63,149 nucleotides of DNA, from the NCBI GenBank assembly GCA_000227525.2, contig AGIG01000035.1:1-63149 (forward strand), written 5' to 3'. This DNA is from a gamma proteobacterium HIMB30. GTDB taxonomy: Bacteria > Pseudomonadota > Gammaproteobacteria > Pseudomonadales > Litorivicinaceae. Below, one piece after another: positions 28,447 to 38,210 of this stretch. Both the position numbers and the translations under genes were made by a program. The notes under the pieces were generated by a model. The model had not been told where the DNA came from. It saw nothing but the letters and a program-made list of their open reading frames with translations, and ran no database searches. Each line of letters starts with the position of its first letter. Position 1 is the first letter of the stretch.

Positions 28447-31278
28447 TTACCCTTCAAGAGCGTCCTGTATCAATGCTTGTTGTTGAGCGACATGCAATGC
28501 CATGTATCCCGCAGCGGGTGTCGCGGCAGCAGCACGCCCTGCGAAACGCAGGAATTTATTTGGCAAATGCCGCCACATTGCATTCAACATCGATTGTTGA
28601 CTTTGGAACCATGCACCCTGATTCATCGGTTCTTCTTGGCACCAAACCATCTCTTCCATGTTCACGTAGGGCGCGAGTGCCTCGACCAAATCATCCTCAG
28701 GGAACGGATAGAGCTGTTCAATGCGCAAGATGACGCGATCATCGATCCCTTTTTCCGCTCGATAGGCCTCTAAGTCGTAGTACACCTTGCCTGAGCAAAG
28801 AATCACTTTCTTGATCTGCTTCGGATCAAGACCAGCGGTATCCTGAATGACTGTCTGGAACTTGCCATTAGCGAGCTCTTCAAGCGTTGACACTGCTTCT
28901 TTCTTGCGAAGGAGTGACTTGGGACTCATCACAATCAATGGTTTACGTAGCGGACGAATTGCCTGCCGACGCAGCATGTGGAAGACCTGAGCAGGAGTCG
29001 AAGGAACACACACCTGAACGTTGTTCTCTGCGCACAATTGGAGAAAACGCTCTAGACGCGCTGAGCTATGCTCCGGTCCCTGTCCTTCATAACCATGAGG
29101 TAACAACATTGTCAGGCCACACAGTCGACTCCACTTCACTTCACCTGAGGTGATGAATTGATCGATCACAACTTGTGCCCCATTGGCAAAATCACCAAAT
29201 TGCGCTTCCCAAATCGCCAAGCGACGAGGCTCTGTCGTTGCGTATCCATATTCAAATGCGAGTACAGCTTCTTCCGATAAGAATGAATCGAATAACTCAA
29301 AACGTGGTTGCTCATCAGCGAGATGTTGAAGTGGCGTGTAGGACTCACCGGTTTTTTGATCGTGCAAGGTCGCTTGGCGATGGGAGAAGGTTCCACGACC
29401 CACATCCTGACCGGTAAAGCGAACACCGACATTCTGATCAAGCAGCGTGGCATAAGCCAACGTCTCAGCAAAGCCCCAATTACATGGCAACGCGCCGGCC
29501 GCCATTTTCCGACGGTCTTCATAGGTCTTCTCGACCTGCTTTTGCATGGAGAACCCGGTCGGAACTGTATTAATCTGCTGACCAAGCTCCTGAAGTCGCT
29601 TCATTGGAAAGCTGGTGTCATGGTCTGCTGTCCACTCATGACCCAAATATGGCTTCCAATCGACAAACAACTGACTGTCAGGCTCTCGAACCAGAGCCTT
29701 AACCACAGGTTCACCTGCTTCGAGAGCCGAGCGGTAGGCGTCTTCCATCTGTTTTACACTGGCATCCGATAGAACACCCTCAGACACCAACTGCGCAGCA
29801 TAACGCGCACGTGTGGTCTTCTGTTGCTTAATCTGTGCGTACATCAACGGCTGTGTCGCACTCGGTTCGTCCGCTTCGTTGTGCCCGCGGCGACGATAAC
29901 AAATCAGATCGATGACGATGTCTTTTTTGAATTCGTAGCGATAATCCATTGCCAGGTGAGTGACAAAATTTACCGCCTCAATATCATCGGCATTGACGTG
30001 AAATATCGGACTCTGGACCATTTTTGCAACGTCAGTGCAATACTCGGTTGACCGAGAATCTTCGCGTCGTGACGTTGTGAAGCCAACCTGGTTATTCACA
30101 ATGATGTGAACCGTACCACCGGTCTTGTACCCGCGAGTTTGAGACATCTGAAATGTCTCCATCACGACACCCTGACCAGCAAAGGCTGCATCACCGTGCA
30201 CCGAAATCGGCACAACACGATCTCCGGATGGATCACCTCGACGATCTTGGCGCGCTCGGACACTGCCTTCAACGACCGGAGACACGATTTCAAGATGCGA
30301 TGGATTGAACGCCATCGCAAGGTGTACTTCACCACCAGGTGTCGAAATATTCGAGCTGAAGCCTTGGTGATACTTCACATCACCGTGATTTTCGAATGTC
30401 GCCTTGCCATCAAATTCATCAAATAAATCTTGCGGACTTTTTCCAAGAGTGTTGACTAACAAATTCAAACGTCCGCGGTGTGCCATTCCGATGACAACTT
30501 CTTTCGCGCCATGCGATCCAGCGCGCTGAATCAGCTCATCAACACAAGGCACTAATGATTCGCCACCTTCAAGACCAAATCGCTTGGTTCCCGGATAACG
30601 TGACTGCAGATATTTTTCGAGGCCTTCAGCTGCTGTAAGACGTTCAAGAAGATGCATCTTGATTTCCGCTGGATACTTTGGCTTGCCCATCACCCCTTCA
30701 AGCCGATTCTGTAACCACAGACGCTCTTCAGTATCAACAATGTGCATATATTCGGCACCAATCGAGCTGCAGTAGGTGGTCTCGAGCGCGCCAATGATGT
30801 CCTTGAGCTTTCCTTCAGACATGCCGAAATTTTGCATACCGATTTGGAAGACTGTGTCTAAATCCGCTGCCGATAGATCGTGAAAACCCAGATCCAAATC
30901 AGGAACCCGTTCACGATCCATGATGCCGAGAGGATCAAGCGCAGCACGTTGATGGCCACGAATTCGATACGCATTAATAAGACGCTGGACTTGAACTTGT
31001 TTACGATCGAAATCGGATGAGACTGACCCAGTACCGGCTGAGATCGAACGATTTCGATCTTTTCCAAGGAGTAAAAACTGTTCTTGAATCGTGGAATGTG
31101 GAACGTCTCCCGTAATCGCACCCTCAACGCGAGGAAGTGAATCGAAATATTGCCGCCATTCATTGGGTACGCTGTTGGGATCTGAAAGATAGGCTTCGTA
31201 AAGTTCGTCGAGATAATGCAGATTGCCACCCGCGAGATGCGAGGACTTCAGGCTTTGCTCCATTGAGCCTTCAGACAT
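28447..31278 (-). CDS. sucA: 2-oxoglutarate dehydrogenase E1 component
   Basis: The 943-residue thiamine-diphosphate enzyme decarboxylates 2-oxoglutarate and feeds succinyl groups to SucB. Landmarks are the N-terminal YLDELYEAYLSDPNSVP segment that binds E2, GMAHRGRLNLLVN, the ThDP region GDAAFAGQGVVMETFQMS, RRGHNEADEPS, TGQDVGRGTFSHRQA and LPHGYEGQGPEHSSARLERF. AAGGAG precedes the ATG. A 216- to 220-base gap with a stem-loop separates it from sdhB. Confidence 0.97.
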   Translation of the reverse strand: MSEGSMEQSLKSSHLAGGNLHYLDELYEAYLSDPNSVPNEWRQYFDSLPRVEGAITGDVPHSTIQEQFLLLGKDRNRSISAGTGSVSSDFDRKQVQVQRLINAYRIRGHQRAALDPLGIMDRERVPDLDLGFHDLSAADLDTVFQIGMQNFGMSEGKLKDIIGALETTYCSSIGAEYMHIVDTEERLWLQNRLEGVMGKPKYPAEIKMHLLERLTAAEGLEKYLQSRYPGTKRFGLEGGESLVPCVDELIQRAGSHGAKEVVIGMAHRGRLNLLVNTLGKSPQDLFDEFDGKATFENHGDVKYHQGFSSNISTPGGEVHLAMAFNPSHLEIVSPVVEGSVRARQDRRGDPSGDRVVPISVHGDAAFAGQGVVMETFQMSQTRGYKTGGTVHIIVNNQVGFTTSRREDSRSTEYCTDVAKMVQSPIFHVNADDIEAVNFVTHLAMDYRYEFKKDIVIDLICYRRRGHNEADEPSATQPLMYAQIKQQKTTRARYAAQLVSEGVLSDASVKQMEDAYRSALEAGEPVVKALVREPDSQLFVDWKPYLGHEWTADHDTSFPMKRLQELGQQINTVPTGFSMQKQVEKTYEDRRKMAAGALPCNWGFAETLAYATLLDQNVGVRFTGQDVGRGTFSHRQATLHDQKTGESYTPLQHLADEQPRFELFDSFLSEEAVLAFEYGYATTEPRRLAIWEAQFGDFANGAQVVIDQFITSGEVKWSRLCGLTMLLPHGYEGQGPEHSSARLERFLQLCAENNVQVCVPSTPAQVFHMLRRQAIRPLRKPLIVMSPKSLLRKKEAVSTLEELANGKFQTVIQDTAGLDPKQIKKVILCSGKVYYDLEAYRAEKGIDDRVILRIEQLYPFPEDDLVEALAPYVNMEEMVWCQEEPMNQGAWFQSQQSMLNAMWRHLPNKFLRFAGRAAAATPAAGYMALHVAQQQALIQDALEG

Positions 31279-31423
31279 TGATGTGCTCCTTTACACCAAG
31301 GCACTTGTCAACGACGTTTTGGAGTGGCCTCGTAGGCCATGCATTTCCATTTCGGCGTATGCCCCGGTCTTTGTCATTCGACCTTAAAAACCAACAAACT
31401 CAGGGGATGACAACTGAGCCTGT

Positions 31424-31456
31424 AAAACGGCACCTTCTGGATCGCAGAAGATGCCG
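31424..31456 (-). terminator. Stem-loop between sdhB and sucA (attenuator-like)
   Basis: On the minus strand a 12-bp stem with one mismatch and a 5-base loop is followed by TTTTACAGG. It lies 39 bases after the sdhB stop and about 145 bases before sucA. It may partly terminate the sdh transcript or stabilise its 3' end, making suc expression separable. The rest of the 31279-31494 gap holds no gene I can support. Confidence 0.55.
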
Positions 31457-31494
31457 CTATTGTGCGCCCTCAAAGCACACAAGCCAACCTAGAC

Positions 31495-32199
31495 TTAGGT
31501 TGCCCGTGACAACAACATGTCGCGTATGTGACCAATCGCTTTGGTCGGATTCAAGCCTTTCGGACACACAGACACGCAATTCATAATCCCACGACAACGG
31601 AATACGCTGAATGGGTCATCGAGATCTGCCAATCGTTCCTCGGTCGCCTCATCTCGGGTATCGGCCAAAAATCGATAGGCCTGTAACAGCCCCGAAGGGC
31701 CAACAAACTTTTCAGGGTTCCACCAGAACGAGGGACAACTGGTCGAGCAACACGCGCACAGAATACATTCATACAGACCATCGAGCTTCGCGCGGTCCTC
31801 TGGTGACTGGAGTCGTTCCCGACCTCCAGCCGGCGTCGAATTCTGCAAATATGGCTTAATACGCTGATATTGCTTGTAAAATACACCCATATCGACCACG
31901 AGATCACGAACGACAGGAAGCCCGGGTAATGGGCGAACCACCAACTTGCCTCGAGAAACTACCTCAGAGACAGGCGTGATACACGCCAGGCCGTTTTTAC
32001 CGTTCATGTTGACACCATCCGATCCACAAACACCTTCACGGCATGAGCGACGATAGGACAATGATTGATCCTTTTCCTTGATCAGATTGAGCACATCCAA
32101 AACCATGAGGTCTTTTCCTTCCGGAAGCGACACTTCAACATCTTGCATGTAGGGCTCACGGTCCGTTTCAGGGTTATAGCGATACACACTGACTAACAT
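31495..32199 (-). CDS. sdhB: Succinate dehydrogenase iron-sulfur subunit
   Basis: The 234-residue subunit of complex II carries three Fe-S clusters: the [2Fe-2S] ligands in SCREGVCGSDG with the fourth Cys in GLACITP, then CILCACCSTSCPS and CRGIMNCVSVCPKGL for the [4Fe-4S] and [3Fe-4S] clusters. The frame is open 24 codons upstream into sdhA; the ATG at 32199 (MLVSVYRYNPETD) is chosen because AGGGGG lies 7 bases before it and sdhA ends 10 bases away. Confidence 0.96.
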   Translation of the reverse strand: MLVSVYRYNPETDREPYMQDVEVSLPEGKDLMVLDVLNLIKEKDQSLSYRRSCREGVCGSDGVNMNGKNGLACITPVSEVVSRGKLVVRPLPGLPVVRDLVVDMGVFYKQYQRIKPYLQNSTPAGGRERLQSPEDRAKLDGLYECILCACCSTSCPSFWWNPEKFVGPSGLLQAYRFLADTRDEATEERLADLDDPFSVFRCRGIMNCVSVCPKGLNPTKAIGHIRDMLLSRAT

Positions 32200-32209
32200 T
32201 TGATACCCC

Positions 32210-33979
32210 CTAGTACGTACGAACTTTTGGCTCAAACGTGTCAACTGTCTTTGGTTTGAAGTTGACATCACGCTTGGTTAATTTCTTTGTCTCCGGATGA
32301 TACATCGAATGGCACAACCAGTTCTTGTCATCGCGCTCGGGATAATCATTTCGAGAATGCGCGCCGCGACTTTCTGTCCGTTCATCGGCGGCAATTGCCG
32401 TGGCTTCGGCGACTTCGAATAGATTCTGTAGTTCAAGCGCTTCCATCCGGGCGGTGTTGAAAGCTTTTGACTTATCTGAAATCGCAATATTCGCGACTCG
32501 ATCCCGCATCGTATTCAATTCATCACGGCCTTTTTTCATGTATTCGCCATCTCGGAATACACCAAAATAATTTTGCATGCAGGTTTGCAGTTCTCGCTTC
32601 AAAACCGCAGTGTCTTCGCCATTGTCATTTGAATCCAACGCATTTAAGCGACCCATCGCACGATCAACGTCGTCTTCTGATGCCAACCGGTAATCAATCC
32701 CTTGTTGCAATTGTTCTTCAATGAAGATGCCGGCTGCGCGACCGAACACGACCAGATCAAGTAATGAATTACCACCCAGACGATTTGCACCGTGTACTGA
32801 AACACATGCTGCTTCACCACAAGCGTAGAGCCCGGGAATCACCTGATCTTTTCCTTTGATTTGCGTAATCGCCTGGCCATTCACATTGGTTGGAATGCCA
32901 CCCATCATATAATGACAAGTTGGAACAACCGGAATCGGCGCGTTCACTGGATCCACGTGTGCGAAGGTCTTGGACAATTCAGTGATCCCAGGGAGACGTG
33001 AGTGCAGGATGTCTTTCCCGAGATGATCGAGCTTCAAATAGACGTGATCACCATTTTCACCACAACCACGGCCCTCAAGGATTTCTGTCATCATTGAGCG
33101 TGCAACAACATCGCGCCCTGCCAAATCTTTTGCATTCGGAGCATAACGCTCCATGAAACGCTCGCCATCTTTGTTGATGAGATATCCACCTTCGCCACGA
33201 CAGCCTTCGGTCACAAGCGTACCTGCGCCGTAAATACCTGTTGGATGGAATTGCCACATCTCAATATCTTGAACCGCATAACCTGCGCGCAGCGCCATAC
33301 CGATCCCGTCACCGGTATTGATGTGGGCGTTGGTCGTTGATGCATAAATACGACCTGCACCACCTGTGGCCAATACTGTGGCTTTCGATTCAACGAAAAC
33401 AACCTCGCCAGTCTCGATCTCGATCGCAATCACGCCGACGACGACACCGTCTTGGTTACGGACCAAATCAACGGCAAACCATTCGTTCAAGAAGGTTGTA
33501 TTGTTCTTCAGATTCGCCTGGTACAGCGTGTGCAACAATGCGTGACCTGTTCGGTCCGCCGCGGCGCACGTTCGAGCCGCCTGACCGCCTGCACCATAAT
33601 CCTTCGACTGCCCACCAAATGGACGCTGATAAATACGTCCATTTTCAAAGCGCGAAAACGGCAAACCCATGTGCTCCAGTTCAAAAACCGCCTCCGGTCC
33701 GACTGAGCACATGTACTCGATTGCATCCTGGTCTCCGATGTAATCAGACCCTTTTACGGTGTCATACATATGCCAGCGCCAATCGTCATTGGGGTCCGCA
33801 CTCGCGATCGCGCAAGTAATGCCGCCTTGAGCAGAAACCGTATGCGATCGGGTCGGGAAGACTTTTGTCAGGCATGCGGTTTTGAAGCCCGACTGAGCCA
33901 TCTGTAATGAGGCACGCATCCCAGCGCCACCGCCACCAATCACAACCGCATCAAACGATAATTTACGAAGTCCTGTCAT
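32210..33979 (-). CDS. sdhA: Succinate dehydrogenase flavoprotein subunit
   Basis: The 589-residue catalytic subunit has covalent FAD. It shows the FAD fold [17 protein letters not shown], the flavinylated His in [30 protein letters not shown] in the substrate site, and [29 protein letters not shown] site precedes the ATG, which lies 3 bases after sdhD. Length matches E. coli (588). Confidence 0.97.
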   Translation of the reverse strand: MTGLRKLSFDAVVIGGGGAGMRASLQMAQSGFKTACLTKVFPTRSHTVSAQGGITCAIASADPNDDWRWHMYDTVKGSDYIGDQDAIEYMCSVGPEAVFELEHMGLPFSRFENGRIYQRPFGGQSKDYGAGGQAARTCAAADRTGHALLHTLYQANLKNNTTFLNEWFAVDLVRNQDGVVVGVIAIEIETGEVVFVESKATVLATGGAGRIYASTTNAHINTGDGIGMALRAGYAVQDIEMWQFHPTGIYGAGTLVTEGCRGEGGYLINKDGERFMERYAPNAKDLAGRDVVARSMMTEILEGRGCGENGDHVYLKLDHLGKDILHSRLPGITELSKTFAHVDPVNAPIPVVPTCHYMMGGIPTNVNGQAITQIKGKDQVIPGLYACGEAACVSVHGANRLGGNSLLDLVVFGRAAGIFIEEQLQQGIDYRLASEDDVDRAMGRLNALDSNDNGEDTAVLKRELQTCMQNYFGVFRDGEYMKKGRDELNTMRDRVANIAISDKSKAFNTARMEALELQNLFEVAEATAIAADERTESRGAHSRNDYPERDDKNWLCHSMYHPETKKLTKRDVNFKPKTVDTFEPKVRTY

Positions 33980-33982
33980 GGT

Positions 33983-34339
33983 TTAAAATCCCCAGAGAAT
34001 ACTGATGCCCCAAACGACATAGACGAATAATGATATCGCTACGCTCCCCAAAAACGCGACGCGAACACCACCTTTTTTCATATAGTCTGTCGCCACTGTC
34101 CACAACCCAATCCAGGCGTGTCCAGCAAGTGCAAGAACCGTCAAGAGCGTAAAAATACGAACCCATGTCTGACCCATGAAGCCCTGCCATTGAGCAAAGG
34201 TTAATTCGCCACCGTTCACTGCAAGCCAAATAACCATCACGACTGTGTAGGCTGCTAAAATCAGTGCGCTAAATCGTTGTACAACCCAATCAGCGACTCC
34301 ACTCCGACCGTAATTCAAAACATTCGTTACCATACCCAT
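33983..34339 (-). CDS. sdhD: Succinate dehydrogenase membrane anchor subunit
   Basis: The 118-residue protein has three predicted membrane helices (about residues 20-40, 55-77 and 88-112). The RFSALILAAYTVVM stretch and HAWIGLWTVATDYMKK carry the Arg, the heme-ligand His region and the quinone-site Asp-Tyr typical of SdhD. It overlaps the sdhC end by 13 bases. Confidence 0.93.
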   Translation of the reverse strand: MGMVTNVLNYGRSGVADWVVQRFSALILAAYTVVMVIWLAVNGGELTFAQWQGFMGQTWVRIFTLLTVLALAGHAWIGLWTVATDYMKKGGVRVAFLGSVAISLFVYVVWGISILWGF

Positions 34340-34707
34340 ACTCCCGCGAGCACCATCAGCACGACAGCCGAAGCCATTGAGACTTTTGCAAAGATCGGAC
34401 CAGACTCGAGCGTTTCCCCATAGCCCATATCCATGAACAAATGTTTCACTCCGGCCACAAAATGGTAAGCGAGCGCTGCCAGAACACCCCAGATAATGAA
34501 TGCGAAAAAACCATTGTCGAGCAGTGCCAGCGCATCAGCAAAACCAGCTTCGTCGTCTAATGACATACCCAGTAACGCCATCAAAATGAAGCTACCGAAG
34601 AACAAAACAACGCCAGACACTCTGTGTAGGATGGAGGCGATTGCCGTTATCGGAAAGCGGAAGGTTGTCAGATCTAAGTTGACCGGACGGTCACTCGACA
34701 TAGCCAT
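34327..34707 (-). CDS. sdhC: Succinate dehydrogenase cytochrome b556 subunit
   Basis: The protein has about 126 residues and three membrane helices. RPVNLDLTTFRFPITAIASI with LHRVSGVVLF (quinone-site Ser/Arg) and HFVAGVKHLFMD (heme b ligand His) are SdhC hallmarks. The open frame extends to a GTG at 34749, but that codon overlaps the -10 box of the predicted promoter, so it cannot be the start. The ATG at 34707, with AGAGGA upstream, is preferred; 34701 and 34728 are alternatives. Confidence 0.92.
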   Translation of the reverse strand: MAMSSDRPVNLDLTTFRFPITAIASILHRVSGVVLFFGSFILMALLGMSLDDEAGFADALALLDNGFFAFIIWGVLAALAYHFVAGVKHLFMDMGYGETLESGPIFAKVSMASAVVLMVLAGVWVW

Positions 34708-34750
34708 TTCTTGAAGATCCTCTTTCATACCGGTGATCAGTGAGGGCACG

Positions 34751-34779
34751 AGTATAATCGGGTCTTTATAACGTTACAA
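34751..34779 (-). promoter_or_regulatory. Likely sigma-70 promoter of sdhCDAB
   Basis: On the minus strand TTGTAA (34779-34774) and TATACT (34756-34751) are spaced by 17 bases. Transcription would begin near 34744, about 37 bases before the chosen sdhC start. Confidence 0.6.
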
Positions 34780-34822
34780 AGGGTAACGCATGCTCCTTTA
34801 TGACTAAATCAACTATGGCGAA

Positions 34823-34850
34823 TTGACACTTTCATCACCCTGATTATAGT
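34823..34850 (+). promoter_or_regulatory. Sigma-70 promoter of gltA
   Basis: A perfect TTGACA (34823-34828), a 16-base spacer and TATAGT (34845-34850) point toward gltA. The leader of about 85 bases includes the imperfect hairpin TTGTG...CACAA near 34870. It is divergent from the sdhC promoter about 45 bases away, so a shared regulator could act on both arms. Confidence 0.75.
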
Positions 34851-34941
34851 GGGCGACGCTTCCGCACGTTGTGTGCGCCGCACAAAGACTTGAGGAATTC
34901 GAGCTAACTCGCGGATTTACAAACAAAGGAACCGAAAAACC

Positions 34942-36216
34942 ATGGCTGAACAAAACGCCACACTAACCCTCCCAACGGGTGAAGTTGTCGAGCTACCGGT
35001 GCTCAAAGGATCATATGGGCCAGATGTCATCGATGTTTCTGGATTGTTAAAGGCAGGATTTTTTACATACGACCCAGGATTCATGTCGACCGCTGCGACT
35101 GAATCAACAATTACATACATCGATGGTGGCGAAGGTGTCTTACTGCATCGCGGCTATTCAATCGAAGACCTTGCCGAAAATTCCAATTATTTAGAAACCT
35201 GCTATCTCTTGTGGTACGGCGAGCTCCCTTCGAAAGCGCAAAAGCAGGAATTCATGACAAGCATCACACGTCATACGATGCTTCATGAGTCTCTCGCACA
35301 CTTCTTTGATGGCTTCCATCATAACGCGCACCCGATGGCGATGATGTGTGGCGCCGTGGGCGCTCTATCTGCGTTTTATCATGACGTGATGGACATCCGT
35401 TCAGAGCATCACCGCGAAATCGCTGCACACCGACTCGTCGCGAAAATGCCAACACTCGCAGCCATGTGCTACAAGCACTCAATCGGCCAGCCGTTTATGT
35501 ATCCGCGCAACGATCTGTCTTATGCCGCTAACTTTCTCTACATGATGTTTGGAACCCCCTGTGAGGACTACACAGTGAGCCCCGCGGTCGAAAAAGCGAT
35601 GGATCGGATTTTCCTATTACATGCAGACCACGAACAGAATGCATCGACATCGACAGTGCGTCTTGCCGGCTCAACTGGAGCGAATCCATTTGCCTGCGTG
35701 TCTGCTGGTATCGCTGCACTCTGGGGTCCAGCGCATGGTGGCGCGAACGAAGCAGTATTGAGAATGCTTGACGAGATTGGTTCTGTGGAAAACATTCCAA
35801 TGTTCATCGACAAAGCGAAGGACCCAGACGATCCTTTCAAATTGATGGGCTTTGGTCATCGCGTTTATAAGAATTTCGATCCGCGCGCGAAAGTCATGAA
35901 AGCATCGTGCGATGAAGTCTTGGCTGAACTCGGTGTGAAAGATCCGCGCTTGGCAGTCGCAATGGAGCTCGAGCGCATAGCATTATCAGATCCATATTTC
36001 GCTGAACGCAAGTTATTCCCGAACGTTGACTTTTATTCGGGAATCATTCTGAGTGCGATTGGCATTCCAACAAGCATGTTTACAGTGATTTTCGCTGTAT
36101 CGCGCACGATTGGATGGATCTCTCACTGGCACGAGATGATTTCGAGTCCTTACAAGATCGGTCGTCCACGCCAGCTATACACAGGAGAGCCGCCTCGCCC
36201 CTATCAGGCGACATAA
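34942..36216 (+). CDS. gltA: Citrate synthase (type II)
   Basis: The 424-residue enzyme condenses acetyl-CoA and oxaloacetate. It has [13 protein letters not shown], the catalytic His in [20 protein letters not shown] and in [25 protein letters not shown], and the active-site Asp in NVDFYSGI. An N-terminal beta domain of about 50 residues is present, as in hexameric, NADH-sensitive Gram-negative enzymes. AAAGGA lies 11 bases before the ATG. A strong terminator follows. Confidence 0.97.
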   Translation: MAEQNATLTLPTGEVVELPVLKGSYGPDVIDVSGLLKAGFFTYDPGFMSTAATESTITYIDGGEGVLLHRGYSIEDLAENSNYLETCYLLWYGELPSKAQKQEFMTSITRHTMLHESLAHFFDGFHHNAHPMAMMCGAVGALSAFYHDVMDIRSEHHREIAAHRLVAKMPTLAAMCYKHSIGQPFMYPRNDLSYAANFLYMMFGTPCEDYTVSPAVEKAMDRIFLLHADHEQNASTSTVRLAGSTGANPFACVSAGIAALWGPAHGGANEAVLRMLDEIGSVENIPMFIDKAKDPDDPFKLMGFGHRVYKNFDPRAKVMKASCDEVLAELGVKDPRLAVAMELERIALSDPYFAERKLFPNVDFYSGIILSAIGIPTSMFTVIFAVSRTIGWISHWHEMISSPYKIGRPRQLYTGEPPRPYQAT

Positions 36217-36227
36217 GCGATCAAAGG

Positions 36228-36252
36228 CCCCGGAGAGTCCGGGGTTTTTTTT
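36228..36252 (+). terminator. Rho-independent terminator of gltA
   Basis: CCCCGGA and TCCGGGG form a 7-bp stem with loop GAG, followed by eight T residues. It lies 12 bases after the gltA stop. Confidence 0.93.
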
Positions 36253-36271
36253 GAGTCAAGGACGACCGCAA

Positions 36272-37078
36272 ATGACAATACCCTGCTCTCTAGCTGATCT
36301 ACAGTTGCTCTCATACATCGCAATCACCGGCTCATATCGTGGCGTATCGAGAATGACGGGCTTGGCACATACCACAGATTCAAGACGCATCAACCGTCTA
36401 GAGACTCAACTCGGTATCCCTGTTATTCAGCCAGATACTCATCCAATGATGCTCACCCCATGGGCGGCGCGGCTAATCCAGTCATGTGATCTTCAGATTG
36501 CCCAGATTCGTGACACCATCACGGAAGCGCAGCTCGACTTCGATCAGACGCGGACCATCGCGATCGATGAAACACTTCTCGACCTCGCACCCCACTTATT
36601 TTCTGTCATTGAGGCATTCAAGCGCGTGCACACCGATGTTGTCGTCGCGCCAAGGGCACAGAGCAAATCTAGTATTCGATACCAGACAAGTCTTTCCAGA
36701 ATTGACCATTCATTATCAGCTCACCATCGTCTGGAATGGGCTGTGTTCGCCCATCGCGGCTTACGATATGACATCCAACGACTTCCATTATTTCGATCTG
36801 TTAATTCACCGATGATTGAATCACTTCAGGTGGCAGCCTTCAGTTCAGTCGAAGAGGTCGCGACATGCAACCATGTTCTCCAATTGGCATTGCATCGCCA
36901 GGGGTTAGGACTATTACCATTAGGTCTTGCAGAAATGACCACAGAACTCGTTGAAGTCACAGTCGAACACGAGCGAATTCTTGACAACAAACTACTGACG
37001 CTGGCATCAGAATTCCGTATTTTTCCTGCGCATCTATCCTTATTTGAGCAACTCGCATCGCATTGTCGAACGCATTAG
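36272..37078 (+). CDS. LysR-like transcriptional regulator
   Basis: The 268-residue protein has an N-terminal winged-helix region (DLQLLSYIAITGSYRGVSR, then RRINRLETQLGIPVIQ) that matches the LysR helix-turn-helix layout, with several unusual residues in the recognition helix (AHTTDS). The effector domain is short and divergent (RQGLGLLPLGLAEM near the end is recognisable). The frame opens at a TTG inside the gltA terminator T-run; the ATG at 36272 with AAGGAC 8 bases upstream is the start. The stop overlaps the stop of the convergent HIT gene. It might regulate the adjoining Moco or sulfur genes, but nothing in the sequence shows this. Confidence 0.7.
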   Translation: MTIPCSLADLQLLSYIAITGSYRGVSRMTGLAHTTDSRRINRLETQLGIPVIQPDTHPMMLTPWAARLIQSCDLQIAQIRDTITEAQLDFDQTRTIAIDETLLDLAPHLFSVIEAFKRVHTDVVVAPRAQSKSSIRYQTSLSRIDHSLSAHHRLEWAVFAHRGLRYDIQRLPLFRSVNSPMIESLQVAAFSSVEEVATCNHVLQLALHRQGLGLLPLGLAEMTTELVEVTVEHERILDNKLLTLASEFRIFPAHLSLFEQLASHCRTH

Positions 37079-37488
37079 GCAAATGCGGTTTTAAAACTAT
37101 TCAGTCTCGCTGCAAGTTGATCTGAGTCATAGGGAACCGATTCACCGACTCCCCATACCGGATTCGGCCACGCGTCATCGTCGATAAAGCGCGCAATACA
37201 GTGAATGTGAAGTTGTCGAACCTGATTGCCAAGTGCGGCAATGTTTAATTTATGCGGCGACAGTTGATCCCGCATTACCCGTGCAACGTGGTCGATTTCA
37301 AGCCAAACGGTACGACGAAGCTCAGGACTCAAATCAATCAGCTCAACCGCATGTGGCACTCTGGGGATAATCAACAACCAAGGCCAACGCTGATCATCAA
37401 CCAAACGTAGATCACAGACGTCGAGCGAGACCAGTGGATAACTGGTTTGCTTCAGTTGAGAGTCAATTTCGAAGGTGGCTGCATCCAT
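37075..37488 (-). CDS. HIT-family nucleotide hydrolase/transferase
   Basis: The 137-residue protein carries the histidine-triad region VRQLHIHCIARF. The first His of the canonical HxHxHxx is Gln here, a variant I recall from gammaproteobacterial HIT proteins of the Ap4A-hydrolase branch. WPWLLIIPRVPHAVELIDL is the conserved strand before it. Substrates are probably dinucleoside polyphosphates or nucleoside-phosphate adducts. It begins 10 bases after moaE on the same strand, so it is the last gene of the moa unit, an unexplained but possibly functional link. Confidence 0.85.
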   Translation of the reverse strand: MDAATFEIDSQLKQTSYPLVSLDVCDLRLVDDQRWPWLLIIPRVPHAVELIDLSPELRRTVWLEIDHVARVMRDQLSPHKLNIAALGNQVRQLHIHCIARFIDDDAWPNPVWGVGESVPYDSDQLAARLNSFKTAFA

Positions 37489-37498
37489 GCCAATACCC

Positions 37499-37957
37499 TT
37501 AATCCTTTCTTAATGAATGTCCATCGAGCCAACGTTGCTCGTCATCCGGCCCAATCTCTTTTTTCCAAATCGGCACGCGTATTTTGAGTTGATCGATTGC
37601 TTCAGACACTGCGCCGAGCGAATCCTTCCGATGCGCACTGCTCGCTGCAATAACAACACTAGCCTCACCCACCCTAACAAGACCGCGCGAGTGAATCATC
37701 ACCAGTTTCACTGGATAGTTCGTGCACAACTCTTGGCACAATTCCCCCAACGCTTTCAGCGCCAATTCCGGATGGACATCATAGTCGACAGCTGCGGCCG
37801 ACAAACCTTCGTTATGGTTACGAACAACCCCAGAGAATTGGGCTATCGCTCCATGAGCAGGATCTTGAACCCAGCGATCGAGACCCTCGATTTGACAGGG
37901 TCCATCGATCAATCCACACACGTAGTGCTCACCATCATTGCGGGCAAATAAGTCCAC
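37499..37957 (-). CDS. moaE: Molybdopterin synthase catalytic subunit
   Basis: The 152-residue MoaE, with MoaD, inserts the two dithiolene sulfurs into cyclic pyranopterin phosphate. It has GAIAQFSGVVRNHNEG, HSRGLVRVGEASVVIAASSAHR and the catalytic-lysine motif VPIWKKE. The frame is open far upstream through moaD; the GTG at 37957, with GGAGG 5 bases before it and 1 base after the moaD stop, is the start. Confidence 0.93.
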   Translation of the reverse strand: MDLFARNDGEHYVCGLIDGPCQIEGLDRWVQDPAHGAIAQFSGVVRNHNEGLSAAAVDYDVHPELALKALGELCQELCTNYPVKLVMIHSRGLVRVGEASVVIAASSAHRKDSLGAVSEAIDQLKIRVPIWKKEIGPDDEQRWLDGHSLRKD

Positions 37958-37958
37958 C

Positions 37959-38210
37959 TTAACCTCCAGCCACGGGTGGCAGAAGACTGACTTCGCTTCC
38001 TGAGACGGTCGCATGATCTTTGAGTAGCTCGTCACCTTCAGCAAAAACAGAACGCGTGAGGACCGTATTTAAATCCGCGCGGCCCCTTGCTACGAGGCTA
38101 CTCGAGACTGCAGCGCGAATCGAGGCAACGCTCACATCGTCAACATCGACAACCAAGCTGTCTCCGAGAGCCCGGAACGCACCCAAACAATGAACCGTAA
38201 TTGACGTCAC
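37959..38210 (-). CDS. moaD: Molybdopterin synthase sulfur carrier subunit
   Basis: The 83-residue ubiquitin-like protein ends in PPVAGG; the C-terminal Gly-Gly is adenylated and thiocarboxylated. The start is a GTG whose first four bases overlap the moaCB stop (GTGA), with AGGG upstream, so it is translationally coupled. An upstream in-frame ATG would add 25 residues unlike MoaD and is rejected. Confidence 0.9.
   Translation of the reverse strand: MTSITVHCLGAFRALGDSLVVDVDDVSVASIRAAVSSSLVARGRADLNTVLTRSVFAEGDELLKDHATVSGSEVSLLPPVAGG

Noticed and set aside
29166-29585. 139-residue minus-strand frame inside sucA
   Set aside because: It lies entirely within sucA in another frame and lacks coding features.
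34708-34749. GTG start of sdhC at 34749
   Set aside because: It overlaps the predicted promoter -10 region, so the codon would not be on the transcript.
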